Shown here one piece after another: positions 7,221 to 14,829 of a DNA stretch of 26,722 nt. Location: contig CAJOOX010000014.1 of assembly GCA_905236195.1 (NCBI GenBank), positions 1 to 26,722 on the forward strand, in the 5' to 3' direction. The stretch is from an uncultured Bacteroidales bacterium. Its GTDB lineage: Bacteria > Bacteroidota > Bacteroidia > Bacteroidales > UBA3663. The notes beneath the pieces are model-generated. The model was given only the letters and a program-made list of their open reading frames with translations, was not told where the DNA came from and ran no database searches. Made by a program: the position numbers and the translations under genes. Position 1 is the stretch's first letter. Every line of letters starts with the position of its first letter.

Positions 7221-8735
7221 ATGGCAAAAAAGACGCAGATAGTAAACGAATATGAAGCCTTCCTGAACGAATGTGATATGTACGTTTGGGAATGGTACTT
7301 GCCTGAAAAGTACGTGCGCTTCGGTATTCCGTCGCTGAATGGATTGTGGATCGATGACAAGAAAAAAATCTTTCGTCTTGTTACTGTACTGGAACGTGTT
7401 CATCCGGATGACATCGCCAAGATTTTCGTATCCAAGAACTCGCCCATTTATGTGACAGATGACATGTTTGAAGTTGATTTGCGTCTGCGTCTGGCTGATC
7501 GCTACGAATGGTTCGTTTTCCGGGGCAAGACGTTGCGAAGGGTGAAAGGAAGACCGGTTTACCTGCGAGGTGTGGCCATTAATGCCGACCGACGGTTCAA
7601 AACACAGGAACGGTTGCTGCAGATCAAGGACTATCAGGTGGAGAGCGAAAGACAGAAAACAGAGTTCTGCGCCTCAACAATGCAGGAAGTGGTGACCATT
7701 CTTGAAACCCTGGCTTCCAATTCAGAAGCCATCATTTCAGGCGACAGCCTGCTTTCACGAGAAGAAAGGCTTTCGATGATGTCGGAAATGAAAGAAAAGG
7801 TCTCAACCATTCTCTCCCTCAATGACAAAGTGCGCAGTTTCCTGGGAAATCCCATCGACAAAAACCAGACTTTCCACAAGATCAATCTGTGGGAACATCT
7901 GGCTGAATTGCAGCAACTTTATTCGTTGCGTCAACCAGCGGTGCCAAAACTCTATTTCGCCAACCAATATGATAACGAACAGGTCATCATCAACGAGAAA
8001 CTGTTCGATTCAGTTATCGAAAATCTGATTTATTCGCAGGCTCATATTGCCAAGGGCGGTTACCTCACGATGAGTTATAAGGTGAATGGCGACAAGTTCA
8101 CACTGACCATCACCTGCATCAATGGGGAAGCCACACCGGAACATCTGCAGAGCGACAAAACCGAAAGCGGCCTGGGACTGAGTGTGAGCCGTCTGATGGT
8201 GCAGCGTCTTTGGGGGCAACTGGAGGTGACCAAAGATGCGGAAGGGAAGATTTATTATCATATCATACTTCCGACGGACATCTACAAGGCTACCGGGGAA
8301 CAGACCACCAAACTGGATGTCTTTGATGAACTGCCCATACCGTCCAGAGAGGATGTAAAAAAAACAACGGAATCGCCGGCTACCACTGGTCTGCCGCTCG
8401 TCCTGATTGGTATTCTGGGCGATGCCTCGATGTTCAGGGACCAGCACCTGTTCAAGGTGATCATAGCGAAGACCAGCGACGAGGTGGAACATCTCTACCG
8501 GAACCACCATCCCGATCTGGTGTTTATAGACTATAATCTCAAGGGAAACATCATCCCATTGAAATTGGTTGAGACGATGCGTCGCGAGTCGGCTGACACC
8601 CCCATCATTGTTACTGCTGATTATGCCCACAGGATTCTTCACAAGAAGGTGAGAGACTTGGGCGCCCAATATTTATTAACCAACCCGCTGACATTACGTA
8701 AAGTAAACGAAATGATCAGAAAATATCTTAAATAA
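7221..8735 (+). CDS. Degenerate hybrid sensor kinase: PAS, HisKA-like without His, HATPase-like, receiver-like
   Basis: A 504-residue protein with the layout of a hybrid histidine kinase but missing key residues. Residues 20-130 read as a PAS_3/PAC fold (WEWYLPEKYVRF, ERVHPDD, EWFVFRGKTLRRVKG.PVYLRGVAINADRR). A dimerisation-like helix follows (145-208). Aligned on KTEF at 146-149, the H-box MSHEIRTPL is replaced by TMQEVVTIL, putting Gln155 at the phosphoacceptor position. The HATPase-like part (about 220-350) keeps ENL (N268) and GLGLSVSRLM (317-326) but has CINGEA where DTGxG is expected. The C-terminal receiver-like domain (392-504) keeps Asp437 and Thr465. It lacks the N-terminal acidic pair (LVLIGILGD) and has Asn488-Pro where Lys-Pro is usual. 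No TM or signal peptide is visible, so it is cytoplasmic. The DUF1015 gene begins 1 nt after its stop. No good promoter is visible in 7169-7220. Confidence 0.85.
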   Translation: MAKKTQIVNEYEAFLNECDMYVWEWYLPEKYVRFGIPSLNGLWIDDKKKIFRLVTVLERVHPDDIAKIFVSKNSPIYVTDDMFEVDLRLRLADRYEWFVFRGKTLRRVKGRPVYLRGVAINADRRFKTQERLLQIKDYQVESERQKTEFCASTMQEVVTILETLASNSEAIISGDSLLSREERLSMMSEMKEKVSTILSLNDKVRSFLGNPIDKNQTFHKINLWEHLAELQQLYSLRQPAVPKLYFANQYDNEQVIINEKLFDSVIENLIYSQAHIAKGGYLTMSYKVNGDKFTLTITCINGEATPEHLQSDKTESGLGLSVSRLMVQRLWGQLEVTKDAEGKIYYHIILPTDIYKATGEQTTKLDVFDELPIPSREDVKKTTESPATTGLPLVLIGILGDASMFRDQHLFKVIIAKTSDEVEHLYRNHHPDLVFIDYNLKGNIIPLKLVETMRRESADTPIIVTADYAHRILHKKVRDLGAQYLLTNPLTLRKVNEMIRKYLK

Positions 8736-8736
8736 T

Positions 8737-9984
8737 ATGGCAAAAGTTAGACCTTTCAAAGGACTGCGTCCTTCAGCGGACCTTGCTCCTATCGTTTCAT
8801 CACGGCCCTATGATGTACTTTCTTCACAGGAAGCCTATGATGAATGTCTCGGTAACGAGAAATCGCTCTATCATATTATCAAACCTGAAATCAATTTCGA
8901 GCCTATAGCCGACGAGCACGACCCCAAAGTCTATGACAAAGCCGTCGAACAGTTCGGGAAATTCCAGAAAGAAGGCTGGCTCAAACAGGATGGCAAACCC
9001 GTTTATTACCTCTATGCCCAAACCATGGAAGGCCGCACGCAGTATGGACTTGTCGTAGCAGCATCGGTAGAGGATTACCTTACCGGCGTCATCAAGAAAC
9101 ATGAGCTGACCCGTGCCGATAAAGAGGAGGACCGGATGAAGCACGTGCGTTGCCTCAATGCCAACATGGAGCCCGTCTTCTTTGCCTTCGAAGACAATGA
9201 TACGCTGATGAAAATCATTGCCAAGACCGCACAGAAACCATCGGCCTGTAAATTCACATCGGCAGAAGGTTTCGGCCATGAATTCTGGCTCATCGACGAT
9301 GACGCAGACATTCAGGCCGTTACCGACGGTTTTGCGGCCCTTTCGGCTCTTTACATTGCCGATGGACATCACCGCACTGCAGCTGCTGCAAGAGTGGGAG
9401 AGGAGAAGGCTAAAAACGATCCGAATCACACCGGTGACGAGGAGTACAATTTCTTTCTCGCCGTATGTTTCCCTGCTTCGCAGCTCAAAATCATGGATTA
9501 CAACCGTGTCGTGAAGGATCTCAATGGATTGACCGACGAACAATTCCTGAATGCATTGTCCGAAAACTTTGCGGTCGAGAAGAAGGGCGCAGAGATTTAT
9601 CACCCAGCCAGGCTTCATAATTTTGCATTGTATCTGAACGGCGTATGGTATTCCCTTACAGCCAAGTCCGGCACCTATGACGACAACGATCCTATCGGTG
9701 TGTTGGATGTCACTATCTCGTCTAACCTTATTTTGGACAAGTTGCTCGGCATCAAGGATTTGCGCCGCGACAAACGGATAGATTTTGTGGGCGGCCTGCG
9801 CGGTCTGGGTAATTTGAAGGAACGGGTTGACAGCGGAGAAATGCGCGTAGCACTCGCTCTCTATCCTGTCTCGATGGCACAACTTATAGCAATTGCCGAT
9901 TCCGGCAACATCATGCCTCCCAAGACGACCTGGTTCGAGCCCAAGCTGCGTTCCGGACTTGTGATCCATAAACTCGAAGATTAA
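8737..9984 (+). CDS. DUF1015 family protein
   Basis: A 415-residue cytoplasmic protein of the DUF1015 (HTH-containing/SpoOJ-like named) family, function unknown. The start MAKVRPFKGLRPSADLAPIV followed by SSRPYDVLSSQEA is the family signature. Other landmarks are YYLYAQT, an HELTRADKEEDRMKHV stretch (about 113-128) and the conserved ADGHHRTAAAAR (about 207-218), followed by FFLAVCFPASQL. From memory this family often sits beside serA/serC in Bacteroidales, which suggests a link to serine or one-carbon metabolism; that is inference only. Here a kinase-like gene sits between serA and it. It begins 1 nt after the kinase stop and is followed 1 nt later by the next gene, so the three are probably cotranscribed. 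Confidence 0.9.
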   Translation: MAKVRPFKGLRPSADLAPIVSSRPYDVLSSQEAYDECLGNEKSLYHIIKPEINFEPIADEHDPKVYDKAVEQFGKFQKEGWLKQDGKPVYYLYAQTMEGRTQYGLVVAASVEDYLTGVIKKHELTRADKEEDRMKHVRCLNANMEPVFFAFEDNDTLMKIIAKTAQKPSACKFTSAEGFGHEFWLIDDDADIQAVTDGFAALSALYIADGHHRTAAAARVGEEKAKNDPNHTGDEEYNFFLAVCFPASQLKIMDYNRVVKDLNGLTDEQFLNALSENFAVEKKGAEIYHPARLHNFALYLNGVWYSLTAKSGTYDDNDPIGVLDVTISSNLILDKLLGIKDLRRDKRIDFVGGLRGLGNLKERVDSGEMRVALALYPVSMAQLIAIADSGNIMPPKTTWFEPKLRSGLVIHKLED

Positions 9985-9985
9985 A

Positions 9986-10558
9986 ATGAACCATATAAAA
10001 CTTGTTCTGAAGTACCTGATTGCTCTCATAGTCACTCCGCAGGAAAGATGGCAGATGTTGGCAGCCAATAACCAACAACCCGAATCGCGTGAGAATCATG
10101 TATTTACTGAATACTACCTCTATCTGATGGGTTATGTGGGCATTCTGGTTTTCCTTTCTGTCGGTTTCTATGCTAAAGAAACCGTTTGGGTAGCAACCGC
10201 CATGAGAAGTGTTGTTACATTTTTGGCCTCGTTTTTTCTAGGCCCTTATGTCGCACATTTCGCCTTGTCGTGGATCATACCGCTGGCATGGGGCATAGAA
10301 CATACCAAAGAAAGGATGATGGTTTTCATCTACTATGCGATGAGTTTTCAGATGGTCGCCCTCCTGTTTACAGAGATGTTCAGAGCCAGCCTGTTCAATT
10401 TGGTCTATATATACCTTTTTTATATAGTATGGAGTGCAGCAGTGCCCTATCTGGGGATTCCGTCCCGCAGAAGAACATCGTTTACAATAATCACCTCGAG
10501 TGTTCTCTTTTTGTCGCATTGGCTGATAGCAACCGTCATGGGTTTCTTTGGCAACTAA
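9986..10558 (+). CDS. Yip1-like integral membrane protein, five predicted TM segments
   Basis: A 190-residue inner-membrane protein. An amphipathic N-terminus with the TPQERWQML motif (about 17-25) precedes five hydrophobic segments at roughly 43-63, 74-100, 111-129, 134-152 and 164-187. The N-terminal P.E.W motif and the spacing of helices fit the YIP1/DUF1282-type proteins common in Bacteroidetes. The molecular role is unknown. It starts 1 nt after the DUF1015 stop and ends 12 nt before smpB. Assignment to Yip1 is from general pattern, not from a diagnostic residue. Confidence 0.75.
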   Translation: MNHIKLVLKYLIALIVTPQERWQMLAANNQQPESRENHVFTEYYLYLMGYVGILVFLSVGFYAKETVWVATAMRSVVTFLASFFLGPYVAHFALSWIIPLAWGIEHTKERMMVFIYYAMSFQMVALLFTEMFRASLFNLVYIYLFYIVWSAAVPYLGIPSRRRTSFTIITSSVLFLSHWLIATVMGFFGN

Positions 10559-10570
10559 GGAAACAGATAA

Positions 10571-11053
10571 ATGGCAGATAAGAAAAAACAAACAAAGACA
10601 GTAGTTAATATACGCAATAAACGCGCCACTTTCGACTACGAGATACTGGATACCTGGACGGCAGGCATCGTACTTACCGGCACAGAGATTAAGTCTTTGC
10701 GTACGGGAAAGGCAGGTCTGACAGATTCGTTCTGTATCTTCGACAAGGGCGAACTGTGGACCAAAAACGTGTATATTGCCGAATATTTCTACGGCACCTA
10801 TAATAATCACAATGCCCATCGCGATCGCAAACTGTTGCTGACCCGAAAGGAACTTCGGGCTCTAGTTCAAGACAGCAAAGAGCCTGGACTGACTATTGTC
10901 CCCCTGCGTCTTTATATCAACGACAAAGGTTACGCTAAAATGGAAATAGCCCTATGCCGCGGTAAGAAAGAGTTTGACAAGCGTGATTCCATCAAGGAAA
11001 AGGAAGACCGCCGCATGATGGACCGTGCATTCAAGGATGCAAGACGGTACTGA
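10571..11053 (+). CDS. smpB: SsrA-binding protein SmpB
   Basis: SmpB binds tmRNA and brings it to stalled ribosomes for trans-translation. The 160-residue product has the family signature from the N-terminus: NKRATFDYEILDTWTAGIVL (16-35), TGTEIKSLRTGKAGLTDSFC (36-55), ELWTKNVYIAEY (about 61-72) and HRDRKLLLTRKEL (about 83-95). It ends with the basic, disordered tail (KKEFDKRDSIKEKEDRR) that contacts the decoding centre. Length is normal. The ssrA gene itself is not in the window. Confidence 0.97.
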   Translation: MADKKKQTKTVVNIRNKRATFDYEILDTWTAGIVLTGTEIKSLRTGKAGLTDSFCIFDKGELWTKNVYIAEYFYGTYNNHNAHRDRKLLLTRKELRALVQDSKEPGLTIVPLRLYINDKGYAKMEIALCRGKKEFDKRDSIKEKEDRRMMDRAFKDARRY

Positions 11054-11082
11054 GAACCACCAACGTCGGAAACGAAAGACAA

Positions 11083-11712
11083 ATGATAGACTCATATCCC
11101 TCACAATTGCTCCAAAATGCAGTCGATGAATTCGGAAAACTGCCCGGTGTAGGCCGTAAGACTGCTCTGCGCCTGGTGCTCCACCTTTTGAGACAGGATC
11201 CCAAACGCTCTGAGGCATTAGGGGAAAGCATCATACGTTTGCGACACGAGGTGCATTACTGCAAGGCCTGTCACAATATCTCCGACAGTGAGACCTGCTC
11301 AATTTGCAGCGACCCGCGACGGGACCACCGCACCATCTGTGTGGTTGAGAATGTCAAGGATGTGATGATTATTGAATCGACTCATCAGTTCTCCGGAGTG
11401 TATCACGTTTTGGGCGGGCTGATATCTCCGATGGATGGAATCGGACCGTCTCAACTGGAGATCGACAGTCTCGTAACCCGAGTCCGACAGGGTGGCGTGG
11501 ACGAAGTGATATTGGCACTTTCGACGACCATCGAGGGTGATACGACCAATTTCTATATCTTCCGCAAATTGGCTGAATTTGCAAATCTCAAGATTACAAC
11601 GCTTGCCCGAGGCGTCTCGGTGGGCGACGAGTTGGAATATACAGATTCAGTGACTTTAGGTCGCAGTATTCAGAACAGAACATTATTTACCCATTCATTT
11701 CCTCAAAAATGA
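11083..11712 (+). CDS. recR: Recombination mediator protein RecR
   Basis: RecR acts with RecF/RecO to load RecA on gapped DNA. The 209-residue protein has a helix-hairpin-helix (FGKLPGVGRKTALRLVLHLL, 17-36) and a C4 zinc finger at Cys60, 63, 72 and 75. The Toprim domain begins at TICVVENVKDVMIIEST (84-100) and continues with YHVLGGLISPMDGIGP. The C-terminal ARGVSVGDELEYTDSVTLGRS is the family Walker-like end. The next gene overlaps its stop by 4 bp (ATGA), a sign of translational coupling. Confidence 0.97.
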   Translation: MIDSYPSQLLQNAVDEFGKLPGVGRKTALRLVLHLLRQDPKRSEALGESIIRLRHEVHYCKACHNISDSETCSICSDPRRDHRTICVVENVKDVMIIESTHQFSGVYHVLGGLISPMDGIGPSQLEIDSLVTRVRQGGVDEVILALSTTIEGDTTNFYIFRKLAEFANLKITTLARGVSVGDELEYTDSVTLGRSIQNRTLFTHSFPQK

Positions 11713-12755
11713 AAAGACTCATATTATTGACTGCAATATGTCTCTCATGGACTGCCAATGCGCAGGAAGTGCAGAAAATCGTACCGAATCCCACGTTGGC
11801 AGAAGGCATCGTTTACAGACTACCGGCAACCGTGGTGAGAGTGGAGGTGACGGCCACTTGTACAATCACCCATGCGGGGCGCTATGCATCATACGCTGAG
11901 AAACTATTGGCCATCAAGGATGTTCCAACAGAGGATCAGGTGGTATGGAATATTGACAAAATAGCGCTCTCTGTGTTCGGGATTGCCGACACGACACGTT
12001 CATTTACCATCGTTCCCGGCAAAGAACAGCCTGCAGTATGGCTTACGCACGACAATATACTTCTAAGCATCAACCGTGAACCGGGATATGCGCAAACAGA
12101 TGCACCGGAACCGGTGTCGTCAGAATTCTCGGAAACCTCGCAGACAGCAACTCCTATCATGACAGAGGAAATGCTCAAAGCCGGCTCGGTAGCCCGTCAG
12201 GCGGAAGCCGCAGCAGCCCAGATTTTCAGAATCAGAGAGAGTCGCATGGCTGTTCTGACCGGAGAGGCCGACAATCGTCCGACCGACGGCCAGGGGCTGC
12301 AACTTGTGCTCAGCCAGCTGCAACAGCAGGAAGATGCATACACAGCTCTTTTCAAAGGAGAATCGACGGTAAAAACCATAAAAAGAATCTTCCAATTCCA
12401 ACCCACTCAGGCCAATTCCAAAGGGGAACCGGTTTTCCGTTTCTCCAAAAGATTCGGACTTGTGGATGCGGATGACCTGAGCGGAATGCCCTATTATCTG
12501 ACAGTCGATCTGCTGGAGGACAACAGGGCAACCCCCGTCGTTGAAGGTAAACGTGAAAAAGGTGTTGTCTATCTCTTGCCCGGCAAAGCCCGTTTGGCTG
12601 TGTGCCATAACAGCAAGACCCTCACTGAAGGAGTTTTCCAAATGGGGCAATTCGGCCGAGAAATACAACTTCCCAATAACTATTTTGTGGGCAAACGTGC
12701 CGGATCGGCAACGTTCGACCCTATAACCGGCTCAATCAAAACTTATGAACAATAA
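11709..12755 (+). CDS. DUF4831 family secreted protein
   Basis: A 348-residue exported protein with a signal peptide (MKRLILLTAICLSWTANAQ, cleavage near residue 18-19). It matches the DUF4831 family of Bacteroidetes: GIVYRLPATVVRVEVTATCT (about 33-52), AGRYASYAEKLLAIKDVPTE (about 56-75) and a central segment SRMAVLTGEADNRPTDGQGL. The function is unknown; a periplasmic or cell-surface location is inferred from the signal. It overlaps recR by 4 bp and the following protease gene by 11 bp, so all three are probably translated from one message. Confidence 0.88.
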   Translation: MKRLILLTAICLSWTANAQEVQKIVPNPTLAEGIVYRLPATVVRVEVTATCTITHAGRYASYAEKLLAIKDVPTEDQVVWNIDKIALSVFGIADTTRSFTIVPGKEQPAVWLTHDNILLSINREPGYAQTDAPEPVSSEFSETSQTATPIMTEEMLKAGSVARQAEAAAAQIFRIRESRMAVLTGEADNRPTDGQGLQLVLSQLQQQEDAYTALFKGESTVKTIKRIFQFQPTQANSKGEPVFRFSKRFGLVDADDLSGMPYYLTVDLLEDNRATPVVEGKREKGVVYLLPGKARLAVCHNSKTLTEGVFQMGQFGREIQLPNNYFVGKRAGSATFDPITGSIKTYEQ

Positions 12756-14370
12756 ATCATGGATGCCGCTTCTTGTGGCTTTTTGCATCGCATTCTTCAT
12801 TTGGTTCGGAGTGCGATTGGGAGAAATCCGTTCGGTTGCTACAGCGGGTTATTCTCTCGAAACCAAGGGGTTTTCAGCTATTAAAAGTTCCGGTTCATCC
12901 GCAGCTTCGTCTAAACTGATTTATCTCTTCGACCTGTTGCGTGACCGCTATGTTGACACGCTGAATCTTAATCAGTTGGTCGAGGATGCCATTCCTACCA
13001 TTGTAGAGGAATTGGATCCTCACTCAATGTATATTCCGGCCAAAGACCTTCAGAACGTCAACGAAGAATTGGAAGGTTCATTCTCAGGGGTGGGTATTCA
13101 GTTCAACATACAAGAGGACACGGTGATGGTTGTGCAGGTTATTGCCGGAGGTCCGTCAGAGAAGGTGGGCGTTCAACCGGGCGACCGTATTATCGCTGTC
13201 GATGATTCATCTTTTATCGGAGTGACAAACAATCAGGTTCTGAAGACCTTGCGCGGAAAGAAAGGAACAGAAGTGAAACTGAGCGTCAAACGTCCGCATT
13301 CTTCTGAGATTTTCCACTTCGATGTGCTGCGCGACGACATCCCGCTTTACAGCGTCGTGGCTCAGTATATGCAGGATGCAGAAACCGGATATATCAAAGT
13401 CGATAATTTCGGAGCCAACACCTATAATGAGTTCTTTACTGCTCTGATACGACTAAAGTCGCAGGGAGCTAAACGCTATCTGCTTGATTTCCGCGGCAAT
13501 GGTGGCGGATATATGGAGGTGTGCTGTCAGATGGTAAACGAGTTTTTGCCCAAGAATGCAAAGATTGTATATACCGAGGGAAGAAACACGCCGCGCCGCA
13601 ATGTGGATGCCAACGGTCAGGGCAACTTCCAGGACGACAAAGTGGTAGTGCTTATCGACGAGTGGTCGGCTTCGGCTTCAGAGATTTTTTCAGGAGCTAT
13701 TCAGGATAATGATCGCGGTATAATTGTGGGACGTCGCAGTTTCGGCAAAGGTCTTGTGCAGCAGCAATTCGAACTGAACGACGGGTCGGCATTGCGTCTT
13801 ACTATGGCGCGCTATTATACCCCTTCGGGTCGCTGTATACAAAAACCCTATAGAATGGGAGACGGAAGCGATTACGAAATGGATATCGTGCACCGCTACG
13901 AGAAAGGAGAGTTCTATAATGCCGACAGCATTCATTTGTCCGACTCGTTGAAATATACAACGGTAGGCGGTCGTGTCGTATATGGAGGCGGAGGAATCAT
14001 GCCCGATATCTTCGTGCCCAGTGACACCAGCTATGTGTCGAAATTTTACGATCAGTGTATCTCCAAGAATCTCTACTTTACTTTCGCATTCCGATGGAAA
14101 GTGGAGCATCAGGACGAGCTTGCAAAGTGCGAAGATTTCCTGTCGGCCTATGACTACGTGAAAGAGAAGGGCGCATGGAACGATTTCCTGCAGTTTGCTG
14201 CAACTTCCGGTGTGCGGCCTACCGTCGCAGAAGCAGCCAAGAGCGGACCCTTCCTGGAAAGGCTTGTTACAGCCCATATCCTACGACAGATTAAACAAGA
14301 TTATTATTATCAGGCGTATAATCAGGGGGATCCCACTTATTTGCGCGGACTCGAAGAACTGAAAAAATAA
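12745..14370 (+). CDS. S41 family C-terminal processing peptidase with PDZ domain
   Basis: A 541-residue periplasmic serine protease of the CtpA/Prc family, anchored by one N-terminal TM (about 7-23). A PDZ domain covers about 105-200 (SGVGIQF, VQPGDRIIAVDD). The S41 core holds YLLDFRGNGGGYMEV (245-259), DEWSASASEIFSGA (305-318) and GRRSFGKGLVQQ (329-340). By the 25-residue Ser-Lys spacing of CtpB, the catalytic dyad is Ser310 and Lys335. The family cleaves C-termini of periplasmic substrates. The start at 12745 overlaps the DUF4831 gene by 11 bp; it is the only start that keeps the TM anchor. Confidence 0.94.
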   Translation: MNNKSWMPLLVAFCIAFFIWFGVRLGEIRSVATAGYSLETKGFSAIKSSGSSAASSKLIYLFDLLRDRYVDTLNLNQLVEDAIPTIVEELDPHSMYIPAKDLQNVNEELEGSFSGVGIQFNIQEDTVMVVQVIAGGPSEKVGVQPGDRIIAVDDSSFIGVTNNQVLKTLRGKKGTEVKLSVKRPHSSEIFHFDVLRDDIPLYSVVAQYMQDAETGYIKVDNFGANTYNEFFTALIRLKSQGAKRYLLDFRGNGGGYMEVCCQMVNEFLPKNAKIVYTEGRNTPRRNVDANGQGNFQDDKVVVLIDEWSASASEIFSGAIQDNDRGIIVGRRSFGKGLVQQQFELNDGSALRLTMARYYTPSGRCIQKPYRMGDGSDYEMDIVHRYEKGEFYNADSIHLSDSLKYTTVGGRVVYGGGGIMPDIFVPSDTSYVSKFYDQCISKNLYFTFAFRWKVEHQDELAKCEDFLSAYDYVKEKGAWNDFLQFAATSGVRPTVAEAAKSGPFLERLVTAHILRQIKQDYYYQAYNQGDPTYLRGLEELKK

Positions 14371-14372
14371 CT

Positions 14373-14810
14373 ATGCCAAAACAGGAAAAATTGGATCGGC
14401 GCTATCTTCGAATGGCGCGTATTTGGGCAGAAAATTCCTATTGCAAACGCCGTCAGGTTGGTTGTCTGCTGGTGAAAAACCAAATGATTATCTCTGATGG
14501 ATACAACGGAACACCCCATGGGTTCGAAAACGGATGTGAGGATGACAACAATGTGTCAAAACCCTACGTTCTCCACGCGGAGGCCAATGCCATCACAAAA
14601 ATCGCCAAATCCCACAACAGCAGCGACGGGGCTACGCTCTACGTGACAGCATCGCCGTGCATCGAGTGCAGTAAACTCATTATTCAGGCCGGCATCCGTC
14701 GTGTTGTCTATAGTGAGGAATACCGGATCAAGGATGGGCTTGAACTCCTGATGCGTGCCGGAATCCAATGTGAATATATGCCTGTGTATGAAGATCCTGA
14801 GGAAGGATGA
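14373..14810 (+). CDS. Deoxycytidylate (dCMP) deaminase
   Basis: A zinc enzyme that deaminates dCMP to dUMP, feeding thymidylate synthesis. The 145-residue product has the cytidine-deaminase-fold zinc motifs HAEANAI (His68, catalytic Glu70) and SPCIECSKLI (Cys96, Cys99), the nucleotide-binding GYNGTPHGFENGC (43-55), and an N-terminal YLRMARIWAENSYCKRRQVG. It matches ComEB/dCMP deaminases in length and layout. It starts 2 nt after the S41 protease stop. Confidence 0.95.
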   Translation: MPKQEKLDRRYLRMARIWAENSYCKRRQVGCLLVKNQMIISDGYNGTPHGFENGCEDDNNVSKPYVLHAEANAITKIAKSHNSSDGATLYVTASPCIECSKLIIQAGIRRVVYSEEYRIKDGLELLMRAGIQCEYMPVYEDPEEG

Positions 14811-14829
14811 CTTTTAATTCTGCTGACTT

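Noticed and set aside
8824..10068. 414-codon open frame on the minus strand, opposite the DUF1015 gene
   Set aside because: It mirrors a well-supported family gene and its translation has no recognisable motif; a codon-bias shadow.
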